Counted from the stretch's first letter, positions 7,648 to 17,150 are shown. The stretch is 64,000 bases of DNA from CAYRNY01 sp964425755 (GCA_964425755.1 CAYRNY010000020.1:1-64000), one strand, 5' to 3'. Notes: generated by a model from the sequence alone, not told the origin. A program made the numbers and translations.

Positions 7648-9558
7648 TCACTCCCCCGGCGCGAGCCAGACGAACTGGTACGGTTCCAGGTCGACCGGCG
7701 CGTACTGCTGGAACGTTGCGCCGCTGATCAGGTCGCTGGCGCTTTTAGGCATCCAGCCCAGGCGCACGCTCTGCACCTGCTCGGAGAAATTCGCCAGCAC
7801 CAGGATCGTGCCGCCGCGCACGTAACCCAGCACGTGCTGGTTGTGCGTCTCGATGAACTGTGTGTCGCCGCTGGCGAACGCGGCCAGCCTGCGGCGCAGC
7901 TCGATCAGGCGGCGCAGCGTCCCGAAGACGCGTCCCGGCACGCTGTCCGGATCGCCGCGCTGCGCGGCGCGGTCCCAGTCGAAGGGCAGGCGGTGCACCC
8001 AGCGGCTGTCATCCTGCTTGTCGGGATCGTCGCGGTAGCCGTAATCGTTGAGCATGGCGATCTCGTCGCCCAGGTAGATCAACGGGATGCCGCCCGCGCT
8101 GATGATCACCGAATGGATCAGCTCGATCCGGCGCAGCGACAGCTCGCGGTAGTAGTCGTTGTCCTCGTCGAGCGCGCGTTCCAGCCCGGCCAGCGACGCG
8201 CACATGCCGCTGATGCGCATATCCTGCGTGCGCGGGTTGTAGTTAAACGGCACGCCACGCGCGAAACTGCCGGGGAATTTGCCGGTGTAGAACTGGTTGA
8301 GAAACTGCCGGTGATCAAACCCGTTGATCCCGACTTCCCAGGCGTCCTCGTCGGCGAACGTCCAGCCGATATCGTCGTGGCAGCGCACGTAGTTGACCCA
8401 CGAACAGCCTTCCGGCAGCGCAAAACGCTTGCGCATCGAATGGTACAGCAGCGTGACTTTGCGCGTCGCCAGCGATTCCCACAGCAGCGCCATCAGCGTC
8501 GGGTTGTAGGAGATCGGCGCTTCGCCGGGGCTGATGTAGCTGGCGACCTCGTCGGGATGCACGATCGCCTCGGACTTGAACAGCAGGGCGGGCGCGGCGA
8601 TCTTCACCAGCGCGTTGAAGGCGCGGATGATCGTGTGCACCTGCGGCAGCCCTTCGCAGGGGGTGCCCATCTGCTTCCACAGGAACGCGATCGCGTCCAG
8701 CCGCAGCACGTCCGCGCCCAGGTTGGCGATGAACAGCATCTCGCCGAGCATCGCGCGGAACACGTCCGGGTTGGCGTAGTTCAAGTCCCACTGGAAGTTG
8801 TGGAACGTGGTCCAGACCCACTTGTTGATCTCCGGGCGGAAGGTGAAGCTGCCGGGCGCTTGCTCCGGGAAGATCTCGCGCAGGTTTTGCTCGTATTGGT
8901 CTGGCAGCGTCCGGTCGGAGAACATCAGGTAGTAGTCCTGGTAGGTCTCGTCGCCGTCGAGCGCGTTGAGCGCCCAGTCGTGCTCGTCTGAGGTGTGGTT
9001 GAGCACGAAATCCAGCACCAGGCTGATCCCGTTCTCGCGCAGCTCGCGCGCCAGCTCGCGCAGGTCATCGGTCATGCCGAGCCTGGGATCGACATCGTGG
9101 TAGCTGCTGATCGCGTACCCGCCGTCGTTGTGCCCTTCCGGCGTGCGGAACAGCGGCATCAAGTGCAGGTAGGTCAGCTTGAGTTCTTTGAAATACGGGA
9201 TGCGCGCGCGGATGCCCGCCAGGTCGCCGGCGAACAGGTCCACGTAGCACACGCCGCCCATCATCTGCTCGTTGAGAAACCACGCCGGGTTCGCCTCGCG
9301 CTGCCGGTCGAGCGCCTTGAGGTCGTCCGGGCGCAGTGCGTAACGTTCGGCGGCGGTGTGCAGGATCATCTCCAGGTGGTAAAAGAAGTCGTACCGCTGC
9401 CCGTAAAGTTCGTACAGCAGCCCGAAGAGCGTCGGGAAGTGCGCGTGCATCCGGGCGAGAAAGACATCGCGCGTGTCCGCGTCGTCCGGCAGCAGCGGCG
9501 TGATGCGCGGGATCAGCCGTTCGAGTGTGCGTTGTGCTTCGCGTTCGAGATTCAGCAT
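7648..9558 (-). CDS. Amylosucrase-like GH13 alpha-glucan enzyme
   Basis: A 636-residue GH13 protein of amylosucrase type, which moves glucose from sucrose to a growing alpha-1,4-glucan and releases fructose. The helical N-terminal domain typical of the subfamily fills about residues 1-85. The (beta/alpha)8 barrel follows with LDFVLNHTSDEH, the nucleophile Asp in VLRLDAIAF, the acid/base Glu in LLFKSEAIV and the transition-state Asp in VRCHDD. A C-terminal beta domain ends in GWMPKSA and LEPYQFVWL segments. There is no signal peptide, so the enzyme is cytoplasmic. The ATG has TAGGAA upstream. Sucrose hydrolase is a possible alternative activity. Confidence 0.88.
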   Translation of the reverse strand: MLNLEREAQRTLERLIPRITPLLPDDADTRDVFLARMHAHFPTLFGLLYELYGQRYDFFYHLEMILHTAAERYALRPDDLKALDRQREANPAWFLNEQMMGGVCYVDLFAGDLAGIRARIPYFKELKLTYLHLMPLFRTPEGHNDGGYAISSYHDVDPRLGMTDDLRELARELRENGISLVLDFVLNHTSDEHDWALNALDGDETYQDYYLMFSDRTLPDQYEQNLREIFPEQAPGSFTFRPEINKWVWTTFHNFQWDLNYANPDVFRAMLGEMLFIANLGADVLRLDAIAFLWKQMGTPCEGLPQVHTIIRAFNALVKIAAPALLFKSEAIVHPDEVASYISPGEAPISYNPTLMALLWESLATRKVTLLYHSMRKRFALPEGCSWVNYVRCHDDIGWTFADEDAWEVGINGFDHRQFLNQFYTGKFPGSFARGVPFNYNPRTQDMRISGMCASLAGLERALDEDNDYYRELSLRRIELIHSVIISAGGIPLIYLGDEIAMLNDYGYRDDPDKQDDSRWVHRLPFDWDRAAQRGDPDSVPGRVFGTLRRLIELRRRLAAFASGDTQFIETHNQHVLGYVRGGTILVLANFSEQVQSVRLGWMPKSASDLISGATFQQYAPVDLEPYQFVWLAPGE

Positions 9559-9795
9559 AAGTATTCCTACCCGTGCTAGTTCGTGCAGGGGTCATCTGAT
9601 GCAGCGTATGCACGTATGATCGGTGCGTGAGATACCTCATAAGTATCCACATTTTCCGCGTCATGTGCAACGAAACGGGGTGCTGGGCCGGGGCGAGCGT
9701 ATCAAACCAGGGCGCAGCTGAAGGGACCGGTTGTTAAAGGGCCGGTTCGCGGTCCGACGGGTGAATAGCCGGGTGCGTTCCAGCGCCCGGCGGTC

Positions 9796-10788
9796 TCAGC
9801 GGATCACGGGCCATGTCTCCCGGCGCAGGTAGTCGCGCACGACCTCCGGGTTGTCGTGGATCGGCAGGAACGGCTGCGCGAGGAAGCGTTCCGGAGAGAG
9901 AAACGCGACCTCGCTGGTCTCGGTGCCGTCGGCGCGCAGCTCGCCCCCGGTGATGCGGCACTCGAACGCGATCCCGACGTTGTGCGCGATGTCGCCGTTG
10001 GGCATCAGCGCCATCATCATCGGCGTTTCGCTGTAAACGCCGATCACGCGCACCGGCTCGACCGCCAGCCCGGTTTCCTCGCGCACCTCGCGCACCGCTG
10101 TGTGCGTGGTGGTCTCGCCGATGTCGGCATAGCCGCCGGGCAGCGTCCACAGGCCGTTATCGGTGCGGTGCACCGCGAGAATCTCGCCGCGCGCATTCGG
10201 GACCACGGCCATCGCGCCGCAGAGGATCACCGGCGCGTGGCCCACATGCGGGCGCAGCACGTGCCAGTGCTCGATCAGCGTGTCTTCGGCGTAGACTGGT
10301 TCCAGCACGGCATCGTGCGGTGAGTCCAGGGCGGCGCGCACCATCGCGCGGTACGCGGGCGGGAACTGCGGCAGCGCCGCTTCAACGTCCATCCACTGCA
10401 CGTGCAGCGTCTCGTCGCCGTCCGCGCGCAGCGTCCCGCCGACCGGGCGCGCGACCAGCGCGACCGACCACTGCTGCACGTTGTCGCCGTTGGGGTAGTG
10501 CAGGTTATACTGCGGGTGGCTGAAGACACCGGCCAGCCGCTGCACCTCGATGATCAGGCCGGTTTCCTCGAACGTCTCGCGCGTGGCGCAGGTGCGCAAA
10601 TTCTCGAAGCGTTCCAGCGCGCCGCCGGGCAGCCCGAGCCAGTCGAAGTCATAGCGCCGCTGCACCAGGATGCGCCCCGCGTCGTCGAAAACGAGATTCG
10701 TGGTGTAGACGAGATATACCAGTTGGTGCCCGATGCGGCTGCGCAGCCACTTGACGTAGCCGTCCGCGCGGCTGGTGAAGTCAGGCAT
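9796..10788 (-). CDS. Double-NUDIX hydrolase
   Basis: A 330-residue protein with two complete NUDIX domains. The first Nudix box is G-x5-E-x7-RETFEETGL at about residues 55-77; the second is G-x5-E-x7-REVREETGL at about 222-244. NUDIX enzymes cleave a nucleoside diphosphate linked to another group, using a divalent metal held by the box glutamates. Both boxes keep the metal-binding residues, so both halves could be active. Two-domain proteins with both boxes intact are uncommon. It lies 3 bases downstream of the GlcG-like gene and is probably co-transcribed; the substrate is unknown. Confidence 0.85.
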   Translation of the reverse strand: MPDFTSRADGYVKWLRSRIGHQLVYLVYTTNLVFDDAGRILVQRRYDFDWLGLPGGALERFENLRTCATRETFEETGLIIEVQRLAGVFSHPQYNLHYPNGDNVQQWSVALVARPVGGTLRADGDETLHVQWMDVEAALPQFPPAYRAMVRAALDSPHDAVLEPVYAEDTLIEHWHVLRPHVGHAPVILCGAMAVVPNARGEILAVHRTDNGLWTLPGGYADIGETTTHTAVREVREETGLAVEPVRVIGVYSETPMMMALMPNGDIAHNVGIAFECRITGGELRADGTETSEVAFLSPERFLAQPFLPIHDNPEVVRDYLRRETWPVIR

Positions 10789-10791
10789 GGC

Positions 10792-11223
10792 TCATCCTTG
10801 CGGTGTGCCGGGCTGGGTGCTCAGCGCGTTGATGCCGAGCTGGGCCAGCGCGATATCGTCGTCTTCGGCCAGGCCGCTGACGCCCACCGCGCCGATCACC
10901 TCGTCGCCGGCTTTGATCGGGATGCCGCCGCCCCACGTCACGTAGCGCAGGTCGCCGAAGTTCGTCATCGGGAACGGCATCGTGCGGGATTGCACGCCCA
11001 CGTCATACGACGCGGTGCGCTCGCGCGCGGCGGTGAACGCCTTGTGGATCGCGATCGTGATCGACGGGAGTTTGCAGCCATCCGTGCGCAGGAACGCGAT
11101 CAGCTCCCCGTGCGCGTCGACGACCGCTACTGCGGCACTTTTGCCAGTGCGTTCAAGCTCTTGACGGATCGCGTTGACGACCTGCAGCGCGTCGCTGTGG
11201 GACAGATTGCGCGTGGTGTACAT
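10792..11223 (-). CDS. GlcG/HbpS-like protein
   Basis: A 143-residue protein of the heme-degrading/GlcG-like fold (PF03928), with the family segments AAVAVVDAHGELIAFLRTDG near the N-terminus, SYDVGVQSR in the middle and GGGIPIKAGDEVIGAVGVSG near the C-terminus. Members occur in glycolate, propanediol and heme operons; some bind heme or corrinoid, and the exact role is unclear here. I chose the ATG of YTTRNLSHSDA because a longer frame reads through promoter sequence. It is the first gene of a two-gene unit with the double-NUDIX gene. Confidence 0.85.
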   Translation of the reverse strand: MYTTRNLSHSDALQVVNAIRQELERTGKSAAVAVVDAHGELIAFLRTDGCKLPSITIAIHKAFTAARERTASYDVGVQSRTMPFPMTNFGDLRYVTWGGGIPIKAGDEVIGAVGVSGLAEDDDIALAQLGINALSTQPGTPQG

Positions 11224-11371
11224 GAAACCGATTGCCCTTTCGCTCGTAATAGAAGGTGAGGGTACACTGCAAGTACAGGTGAAACTCCGGCCCTCGACAA
11301 CCACATCATACCAAATATCGCCGGGTTTGGTCGAAATGAGCCAGGTGGCTCTCGGCTGGTAAGGGCAGTAG

Positions 11372-11380
11372 TGCTAGTAT
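11372..11380 (+). promoter_or_regulatory. Extended -10 promoter for the RDD gene
   Basis: The sequence TGCTAGTAT fits an extended -10 element (TGn plus TAGTAT) about 40 bases before the start codon. No clear -35 box is present. Confidence 0.5.
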
Positions 11381-11419
11381 GCATCAACGGGGCAACACTA
11401 TAGGGAGAGGACAGGCACA

Positions 11420-11797
11420 ATGCGTGACGCAAGTTTAATTACCCGGTTTCTGGCGCTGGCGATTGATTCGTTCATCGTCGGGTTTTTGTCGTTTATCGTC
11501 GGGCTTATTTTCGGCGACGAGATTCTCGGTATTGGCATCGGTTTCGTGACGGGGCTGGTGTATAACACGTACTTCTGGACGCAGAACAACGGGCAGACTC
11601 CCGCCAAGTCGGTGTTCGGGATTCGCGTTGTCAGTTCCAACGGGCGACCGATCAATGTGTTGCAAGCGGTGATCCGCTACATCGGCTATTACATCAACAC
11701 GTTTTTGCTGCTGCTGGGGTGGCTGTGGGCGATTGTCGATCCCGACAACCAGGGGCTGCACGATAAGATCGCCAGCACGCGCGTGGTCGAGGCATGA
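11420..11797 (+). CDS. RDD-family membrane protein
   Basis: A 125-residue integral membrane protein of the RDD family. The first membrane segments cover about residues 12-30 and 34-55, with the R-x-x-A-x-x-x-D signature (RFLALAIDS) in the first helix. The family loop GQTPAKSVFGIRVV follows, then a last hydrophobic pair including NTFLLLLGWLWAIVD and the conserved DPDNQGLHDKIA end. RDD proteins are thought to act in ion or small-molecule transport, but the role is poorly defined. The ATG has a good GGGAGAGGA site. It stands alone. Confidence 0.85.
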   Translation: MRDASLITRFLALAIDSFIVGFLSFIVGLIFGDEILGIGIGFVTGLVYNTYFWTQNNGQTPAKSVFGIRVVSSNGRPINVLQAVIRYIGYYINTFLLLLGWLWAIVDPDNQGLHDKIASTRVVEA

Positions 11798-12046
11798 AGT
11801 CCGGCGCTCCGCTTGTTTGCATCATGTCCAGATGTGGCGCGTAGTCGGGCCGGTGATTGTCCCAGAAGCGCCAGTACACTCGACACCGATCAAACGAAAT
11901 CGCTTTCGATGCGGTTCCGGACTATACTGGATCGCCAACGTTTGTTCGCGTCAGGCGGCCACTTCGCATCCGGCGATTGAACGCCGACGACAGGCTGTTT
12001 CGCGCATGGTAGCACAAGGAGATGAGCTGCGTTTTCTGCGGCGAAC

Positions 12047-12607
12047 ATGATGAATGAAACGGGCGTGCCGATTTATCAGATCAAGATCACGTTGGACGAC
12101 AGCAAGCCGCCGATCTGGCGCCGGGTGTTGGTGGCGGGTAACACGTCGCTGGGCGACCTGCACCGGATCATTCAGACCGTGATGGGCTGGTGGGATTACC
12201 ATCTGCATCAATTCATCGTCGGAGACGTATACTACGGTGTGCCTTTCCCCGATGATTGGCACGAGGTCAAAGACGAGCGGCGCGTCACCTTGAGCCAGGC
12301 CGCCCCACATGAACAGGACCAATTCACCTACGAGTATGATTTTGGCGATGGCTGGCTGCATACGGTGCTGGTCGAAAAGATCCTGCCGCCCGATCCCAAC
12401 CAGGTCTTGCCCGTCTGCCTGAAGGGACGGCGTGCCTGTCCCCCGGAAGATGTCGGCGGTATCCCGGGATACGCGTGGTTTCTCGAAGCGATCAACGATC
12501 CCGAACACGAGGAGCACGAGGAATACCTGGACTGGGTTGGCGGTGCTTTTGATCCTGAAGCGTTTGACCTGGATGCCGTGAACGAAAAGTTGAAGCAGTT
12601 ACGCTGA
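12047..12607 (+). CDS. Plasmid pRiA4b ORF-3-like protein
   Basis: A 186-residue protein of the pRiA4b ORF-3/IS1096 TnpR-like family (PF07929). Family marks are IYQIKITLDDSKPPIWRRV at the start, LGDLHRIIQTVMGWWDYHLH, the YEYDFGDGWLH segment and the GGIPGYAWFLEAINDPEH end with CPPEDVGG. Its molecular function is not established. Although the family was first found on a plasmid and near an IS element, no transposase, inverted repeats or plasmid genes are present here. The ribosome-binding site is weak; the ATG one codon later is an equal choice. Confidence 0.85.
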   Translation: MMNETGVPIYQIKITLDDSKPPIWRRVLVAGNTSLGDLHRIIQTVMGWWDYHLHQFIVGDVYYGVPFPDDWHEVKDERRVTLSQAAPHEQDQFTYEYDFGDGWLHTVLVEKILPPDPNQVLPVCLKGRRACPPEDVGGIPGYAWFLEAINDPEHEEHEEYLDWVGGAFDPEAFDLDAVNEKLKQLR

Positions 12608-12668
12608 AGGAACGCGTGCCGGCCTGAGGGTATGGCCGGACTGGTCGATCACATTGCCCGTAACGACG

Positions 12669-12699
12669 CAGCGCCCATCCGGTGCAAGGACGGGCGCTG
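12669..12699. terminator. Stem-loop between convergent genes
   Basis: CAGCGCCC and GGGCGCTG form a perfect 8-bp stem with a 15-base loop in the gap between the pRiA4b-like and sat-cysC genes. It lacks a strong T-run, so termination efficiency is uncertain. Confidence 0.5.
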
Positions 12700-12725
12700 T
12701 GATTGGTTGAAGCAGCAGCGGCAGC

Positions 12726-14435
12726 TTATGCCAGCTTGACGAAGCCCTGTTCGATCAGGTAGTTCAGGATGATGTTGGCGTTCTCTTCGGGCGCGGTGTC
12801 GACCGTGTTCAGCCGCAGTTCGGGCTGCAGCGGTGGTTCGTAGGGATCGTCGATCCCGGTGAAGCCCTTGATCTCGCCGCGCCGCGCCTTCGCGTACAGC
12901 CCCTTGACGTCGCGTGCTTCGCAGACTTCCAGCGGCGTGTCGACATACACCTCGATGAAGCGCTCGCTGCCGACCATGTTACGCACCTCGTCGCGGATCA
13001 CGCGGTAGGGGCTGATCGCCGCGCAGATCGCCACGCCGCCGTGCCGCACGATCTCGGACGCCACAAACCCGATGCGGCGGATGTTGGTGTCGCGGTCCTC
13101 TTTGCTGAAGCCGAGTCCCTTGGATAGATGCGTGCGGACCACGTCGCCATCCAGCACCGTGATCTGGCGCCCGCGCTCCATGATCAGTGTCGTCAGCAGT
13201 TCGGCGGTGGTCGACTTGCCCGCTCCGCTCAATCCGGTGAACCAGATGCAAAAGCCCTGGCGATGGCGCGGCGGGTAGCTGTCGGCCAGGATCTCGGCCA
13301 CTTCGGGGCGCGTGAACCACTCCGGCAGCAGGCGACCGTTGCTCAGGTATTTCTCGCGCACCTGCGTGCCCGACAGCGACAGCGTCCTGGTCCCTTCAGG
13401 GATTTTCGAAACTTCTTCGTAGCGTTCTTCCTCGGGGATGTAGGAGACCATGCGGAACGGGATCATCTTGACGCCGACTTCAGTCTCGTGCGTCTTGACC
13501 AGTTCCTGCGCGTCATACGGGCCGTAGAACGGCTCGCCGGCGGCGTTCTTGCCCGGCCCGGCGTGGTCGCGGCCCACGATCAGGTGGTTGGCCCCGTAAT
13601 TGCGGCGGATGATGGCGTGCCATACGGCCTCACGCGGGCCGCCCATGCGCATCGCCAGCGGCAGCAGCGCGAGCAGGATACGGTCTTGATCATAATAATT
13701 GCTGGCGAGCGCCTTGTAGGTGCGCACGCGGATGAAATGGTCGACGTCGCCGGGCTTGGTCATGCCGACGACAGGATGCAGCAGCAGCACGCCGTCCACC
13801 TCTTCGATCGCGCGCTTGGTCAGCTCTTCGTGTACGCGGTGCATCGGGTTGCGCGTCTGGAAGGCGACGATGTTCTTGCGGCCCAGCCGGGCCAAGTGGG
13901 CGCGCGTCTGGGCGGGGGTCAGGCGCAGTTCCTGGTAATCGTGGTGCGGTGGCAGCTGGATCACCCGCAGCGTCCCGGCGATGTTGACCGGTCCCCAGTT
14001 TTTCATTTCCGCCACGATCGGGTGCCCCAGGTCGGTGGTGCCGAACGCTTTTTGGGACGTTTCGGCCCAGTCCCATTCGTACATCTCCTCGACTTTCATC
14101 ACGGCGAGCAGTTCGTTCTTCTGGCTGCGCAGGGCGATCTCCTGGCCGATCTGCAACTCCGGCCACGGCTCGACCGGCAGCGTGATCGGCATGGGGAACA
14201 GCGTCCCGTCCGCCAGGCGCATCGTGTCCAGCACGCCCTGGAAGTCCGCCCGTCCCATAAAGCCGGTCAGCGGCGAGAACGCGCCGACCGCCAGCATCTC
14301 CAGGTCGCACATCTGCCGCTCGGTCAATTGCAGCGAGGGCAGGTGCCCCGCGTATTCTTTGAGTTCATCACGCGTTTCGGGCGCGACTCGTAAATCAACC
14401 AGTTCTCCACCATAAGGGGAGATCAGCTCAACCAT
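12726..14435 (-). CDS. sat-cysC: Fused sulfate adenylyltransferase / adenylylsulfate kinase
   Basis: A 569-residue bifunctional enzyme for sulfate activation: ATP sulfurylase makes APS from sulfate and ATP, then APS kinase makes PAPS. The sulfurylase part (about residues 1-390) shows FQTRNPMHRVHEE (QxRNP and HxxH) and the GRDHAGPG motif. The kinase part (about 395-569) shows the P-loop FTGLSGAGKST and the DGDVVR segment. The order matches known bacterial Sat-CysC fusions. The start has AGGAGA upstream. No PAPS reductase or sulfite reductase gene is nearby, so the product could serve either reduction or sulfation, for example of polysaccharides from the adjacent region. Confidence 0.95.
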   Translation of the reverse strand: MVELISPYGGELVDLRVAPETRDELKEYAGHLPSLQLTERQMCDLEMLAVGAFSPLTGFMGRADFQGVLDTMRLADGTLFPMPITLPVEPWPELQIGQEIALRSQKNELLAVMKVEEMYEWDWAETSQKAFGTTDLGHPIVAEMKNWGPVNIAGTLRVIQLPPHHDYQELRLTPAQTRAHLARLGRKNIVAFQTRNPMHRVHEELTKRAIEEVDGVLLLHPVVGMTKPGDVDHFIRVRTYKALASNYYDQDRILLALLPLAMRMGGPREAVWHAIIRRNYGANHLIVGRDHAGPGKNAAGEPFYGPYDAQELVKTHETEVGVKMIPFRMVSYIPEEERYEEVSKIPEGTRTLSLSGTQVREKYLSNGRLLPEWFTRPEVAEILADSYPPRHRQGFCIWFTGLSGAGKSTTAELLTTLIMERGRQITVLDGDVVRTHLSKGLGFSKEDRDTNIRRIGFVASEIVRHGGVAICAAISPYRVIRDEVRNMVGSERFIEVYVDTPLEVCEARDVKGLYAKARRGEIKGFTGIDDPYEPPLQPELRLNTVDTAPEENANIILNYLIEQGFVKLA

Positions 14436-14785
14436 GATAAGATATCTCCTGGATCGATAGTGCCTGACAGATGACACCGCGTGCTGTGCAAGCACACGGT
14501 GGACGTTCGTTTGCACGATCGCGCAGGGGCGCGCCGCACGGGATTTTCGTCTTGTGAATCTTCGTGAACAAGTTGTTTGATAAGCGCAAGATAATAATAT
14601 TAAATATGTAAAAAGTAAGGTGCCTGTCGTTCGCGTGCCTTTTCAAGATACCGCAGACGCCGGGGGAAGTCAAGCGCTGGCTCGCTGGCGCTGCCAGACG
14701 CCGGCTCGTGTCTGCGGCTGTGCTGTGTTTCGCCGTCACGTGCTTTCCCCCTGCTGCGCTGGCGCAGCACTGCCCCATGCCGCAC
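14436..14785. other. Leader and promoter region of sat-cysC, no gene seen
   Basis: This gap holds an AT-rich stretch at 14570-14630, unlike the surrounding GC-rich DNA, which probably carries the minus-strand sat-cysC promoter. On the minus strand a hairpin with CCGTGTGC and GCACGCGG arms (14478-14499 region) would lie in the 5' leader. I could not match it to a known riboswitch. The remaining frames here are short and non-coding in character. Confidence 0.45.
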
Positions 14786-15211
14786 TCATTCGCGCCCCGG
14801 CACCTGCAACCGGCGGCGCTGCCAGGCTGCAAACAGCCCCACGCCGGACCAGTTCGCGCCCAGGTCGAGCAGCGCAAATCCCCGCGCCGGAATCCAGGTC
14901 TGCGCCGCTTCGAACATAAGGCCCAGGACCAGCGTGCCGCCGATTGCGCCGTACAAGGCTCGCGGGGCGGGCAGGTAGTGCCGCAGCAAGTTGTACAGCG
15001 CGGCAGTCTCGACCAGGAACAGAGCCACGTGTCCGGCGGCGTCCGTCAGGTCCGACCCCCCGAACGTCTTTGAGACGTCCTCTACCGTCGTGCCGTCGCT
15101 GGGCCACAGCATGAAGTAGCCCAGCAGCAGCGTCCACCCGAACGCGGCCAGCCAGCTAACGGCGACCACAAACCGCGCCGGGATGTCCTTCCGCCTGTGC
15201 GAACCGTTCAC
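14786..15211 (-). CDS. VanZ-like membrane protein
   Basis: A 141-residue protein with four predicted membrane segments and VanZ-family features: an early hydrophobic segment with WTLLLGYFMLWPS, the DAAGHVALFLVETAALYNLLR helix with a conserved His-Phe pattern, and the late ANWSGVGLFA region with a conserved Asp/Asn-type position. VanZ proteins are linked to glycopeptide resistance and to cell-envelope polymers; in this context an envelope polysaccharide role fits. The start is GTG with a weak ribosome-binding site, 16 bases after the sugar dehydratase gene, consistent with coupling. Confidence 0.75.
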   Translation of the reverse strand: MNGSHRRKDIPARFVVAVSWLAAFGWTLLLGYFMLWPSDGTTVEDVSKTFGGSDLTDAAGHVALFLVETAALYNLLRHYLPAPRALYGAIGGTLVLGLMFEAAQTWIPARGFALLDLGANWSGVGLFAAWQRRRLQVPGRE

Positions 15212-15227
15212 CCGCTATGCTCGCGAT

Positions 15228-17150
15228 CTAGGCCGTGTGCGATTGCAGCGTCAGTTCGGGCACGGCGTCAGACGCCAGTTGGCGCAACGTGTCCAGCATC
15301 CGTTCGGGATCGTGAGCCTCACTGTCCAGCATATCGTGTACGCGCGCGATGAATTCTTGCGGTGTCCAATGGAAGATCACGCCGTTCAGCCGCACGATAT
15401 CGGGGTGCACGGTGGCGTACGGCGTTTCAAAATCCGCGTACAGCTCTTCGCACAGTTTCTCGCCGGGCCGGGCCCCCGTGAATACGATCGGGATGTCGAT
15501 CTGCGGGCGCAGCCCGTGCAGGCGGATCATGCGCTCAGCCAGCTCAACGATCGGCACCGCCTCGCCCATACGCAGCATGAAGAGATCGTCCCCGTCGGTC
15601 AGGCAGGCCGCCTGGATCACCAGGTTGACCGCTTCGGGGATCGACATGAAGTAACGCACCATGTCCTTATCCGTCACGGTCACCGGGCCGCCGGCTTCGA
15701 TCTGGCGCTCGAAGGTTGGGACCACGCTGCCGCGACTGCCCAGCACGTTCCCAAAGCGGACCGCTGCAAAGAGCGTGCGGTTGTGGCTCTGCGTGGATAG
15801 CGCCTGTGTGACCAGCTCGCAAATGCGCTTGCTGGCTCCCATGATGCTGCTCGGGTTGACCGCCTTGTCGGTCGAGATCAGGATGAAGCGCTCGACGCCC
15901 TGCGCCTGCGCGATCTCCGCGACGTTGAGCGTGCCGCCGACGTTCACGCGGATGGCTTCGTCGGGGAACGTTTCGAGCAGCGGGACGTGCTTGTAAGCCG
16001 CCGCGTGATAGACCAGTTGCGGTTGGTACCTGGCGAAGATCGCCTCGACTTTGGCGCGGTTCGTGATGTCCGCCAGCACGGCCACGATGTCCTGATCCGG
16101 GTGCTCGTTTTGCAGGTCCACGTGCAGATCGTGCAGGCCGCTCTCGTTGTTGTCGACCATCACCAGGCGCACGGGATGGTATTTCATCATCTGCCGGCAC
16201 AGCTCGGACCCGATGGACCCCGCCGCGCCGGTGATCAGCACGGTCTTGTTGGACACCAACGCCGCGTCGACGCCGCTGTGCCAGCTAATCGGCTGGCGGC
16301 CCAGCAAGTCCTCGGCCTGGACATCGCGCAGCAGGGGCGCGTGATCGTCCGTGTTGAGCAGCTCAAACACGTCCGGGACGATCTTGATGCGCGCGGTCGT
16401 CTGCTCGCAGATGGTCAGAATCTCCCGGAAACGTGTGCCTGTGATGTTGTGGATTGCGAACACGATCAGTTCGATGTGCTGCGCGGCGGTGATCTCCGGA
16501 ATGGCGGCACAATCCCCGAGTACCGGTGCCCCTTCGACAAACATGTGCTGCTTGGATGGATCATCGTCCACAAAGCCCACCACCTGGTGGCCGTTGTTGC
16601 CGTCCTGGTAGCGTCGTTTCAGCCGCAGCGCCGTGATCTGCCCGGCCTCGCCTGCGCCGACGATCAGCACGCGGGTTTTGGTTGTCGGGAACTCGTGGTG
16701 CCAGACGGCGCGCCAGCGCCAGTCCGCCGCGCTGATCAGGCGCGAGCGATAGCGCACAGCCACAAAGCCCGTTAATGCCAGCATGTGGCTGACGCCGATC
16801 ACGCTCAGTGGCAGGTGCCGCGGGTGCAGGCTGAGATCGAGCAACAACACCAGGATAAAACCGGCCAGGGCCCCCTTGAGGATCACCACGACTTCATGCC
16901 CGCTGGTGCGGGACCAGATGCGGTTATATGCGCCGAAAGCATATAACGCCCCCAGCGTGACGATGATCGCCAGCCCGACGATGCTGGTCGTAAACTGCGA
17001 ATCAAACAGCAGGCTGTTTGTGCGGATCGAGTACGTCAGCATGTAGGCGACCAGCAAGATCACAGCGTCCAAAACAGCCAGTGGAAGGATGCGCCTGAAC
17101 GCACTGCTGTACCGTTTGACGGCTCGCTCTACGTGGTTCTTTTGTAGCAT
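15228..17150 (-). CDS. Membrane-bound nucleotide-sugar dehydratase/epimerase (CapD/PglF/WbpM type)
   Basis: A 640-residue protein. Four membrane helices lie in residues 15-125. A first Rossmann domain (VLIVGAGEAGQITALRL, about 160-280) precedes the catalytic extended SDR domain (about 290-600) with VLITGAAGSIGSELCRQ for NAD(P) binding and LISTDKAVNPSSIMGASK near the active site. This family makes 4-keto-6-deoxy sugars such as UDP-sugar precursors for capsules and glycans. As in the large PglF group, the active-site YxxxK Tyr is replaced (Met in MGASK). I chose the ATG with GGGGA upstream. The gene lies in a polysaccharide unit between the NusG-like and VanZ-like genes. Confidence 0.9.
   Translation of the reverse strand: MLQKNHVERAVKRYSSAFRRILPLAVLDAVILLVAYMLTYSIRTNSLLFDSQFTTSIVGLAIIVTLGALYAFGAYNRIWSRTSGHEVVVILKGALAGFILVLLLDLSLHPRHLPLSVIGVSHMLALTGFVAVRYRSRLISAADWRWRAVWHHEFPTTKTRVLIVGAGEAGQITALRLKRRYQDGNNGHQVVGFVDDDPSKQHMFVEGAPVLGDCAAIPEITAAQHIELIVFAIHNITGTRFREILTICEQTTARIKIVPDVFELLNTDDHAPLLRDVQAEDLLGRQPISWHSGVDAALVSNKTVLITGAAGSIGSELCRQMMKYHPVRLVMVDNNESGLHDLHVDLQNEHPDQDIVAVLADITNRAKVEAIFARYQPQLVYHAAAYKHVPLLETFPDEAIRVNVGGTLNVAEIAQAQGVERFILISTDKAVNPSSIMGASKRICELVTQALSTQSHNRTLFAAVRFGNVLGSRGSVVPTFERQIEAGGPVTVTDKDMVRYFMSIPEAVNLVIQAACLTDGDDLFMLRMGEAVPIVELAERMIRLHGLRPQIDIPIVFTGARPGEKLCEELYADFETPYATVHPDIVRLNGVIFHWTPQEFIARVHDMLDSEAHDPERMLDTLRQLASDAVPELTLQSHTA

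Noticed and set aside
12022..12057. Short upstream frame (11 codons) before the pRiA4b-like gene
   Set aside because: AAGGAG lies directly against its ATG with no spacing, so initiation is unlikely, and the peptide has no recognisable feature.
12047..12607. Possible mobile element because the product is related to an IS1096/pRiA4b protein
   Set aside because: There is no transposase, terminal repeat or target duplication nearby. The family is common in chromosomes and the flanking genes are ordinary.
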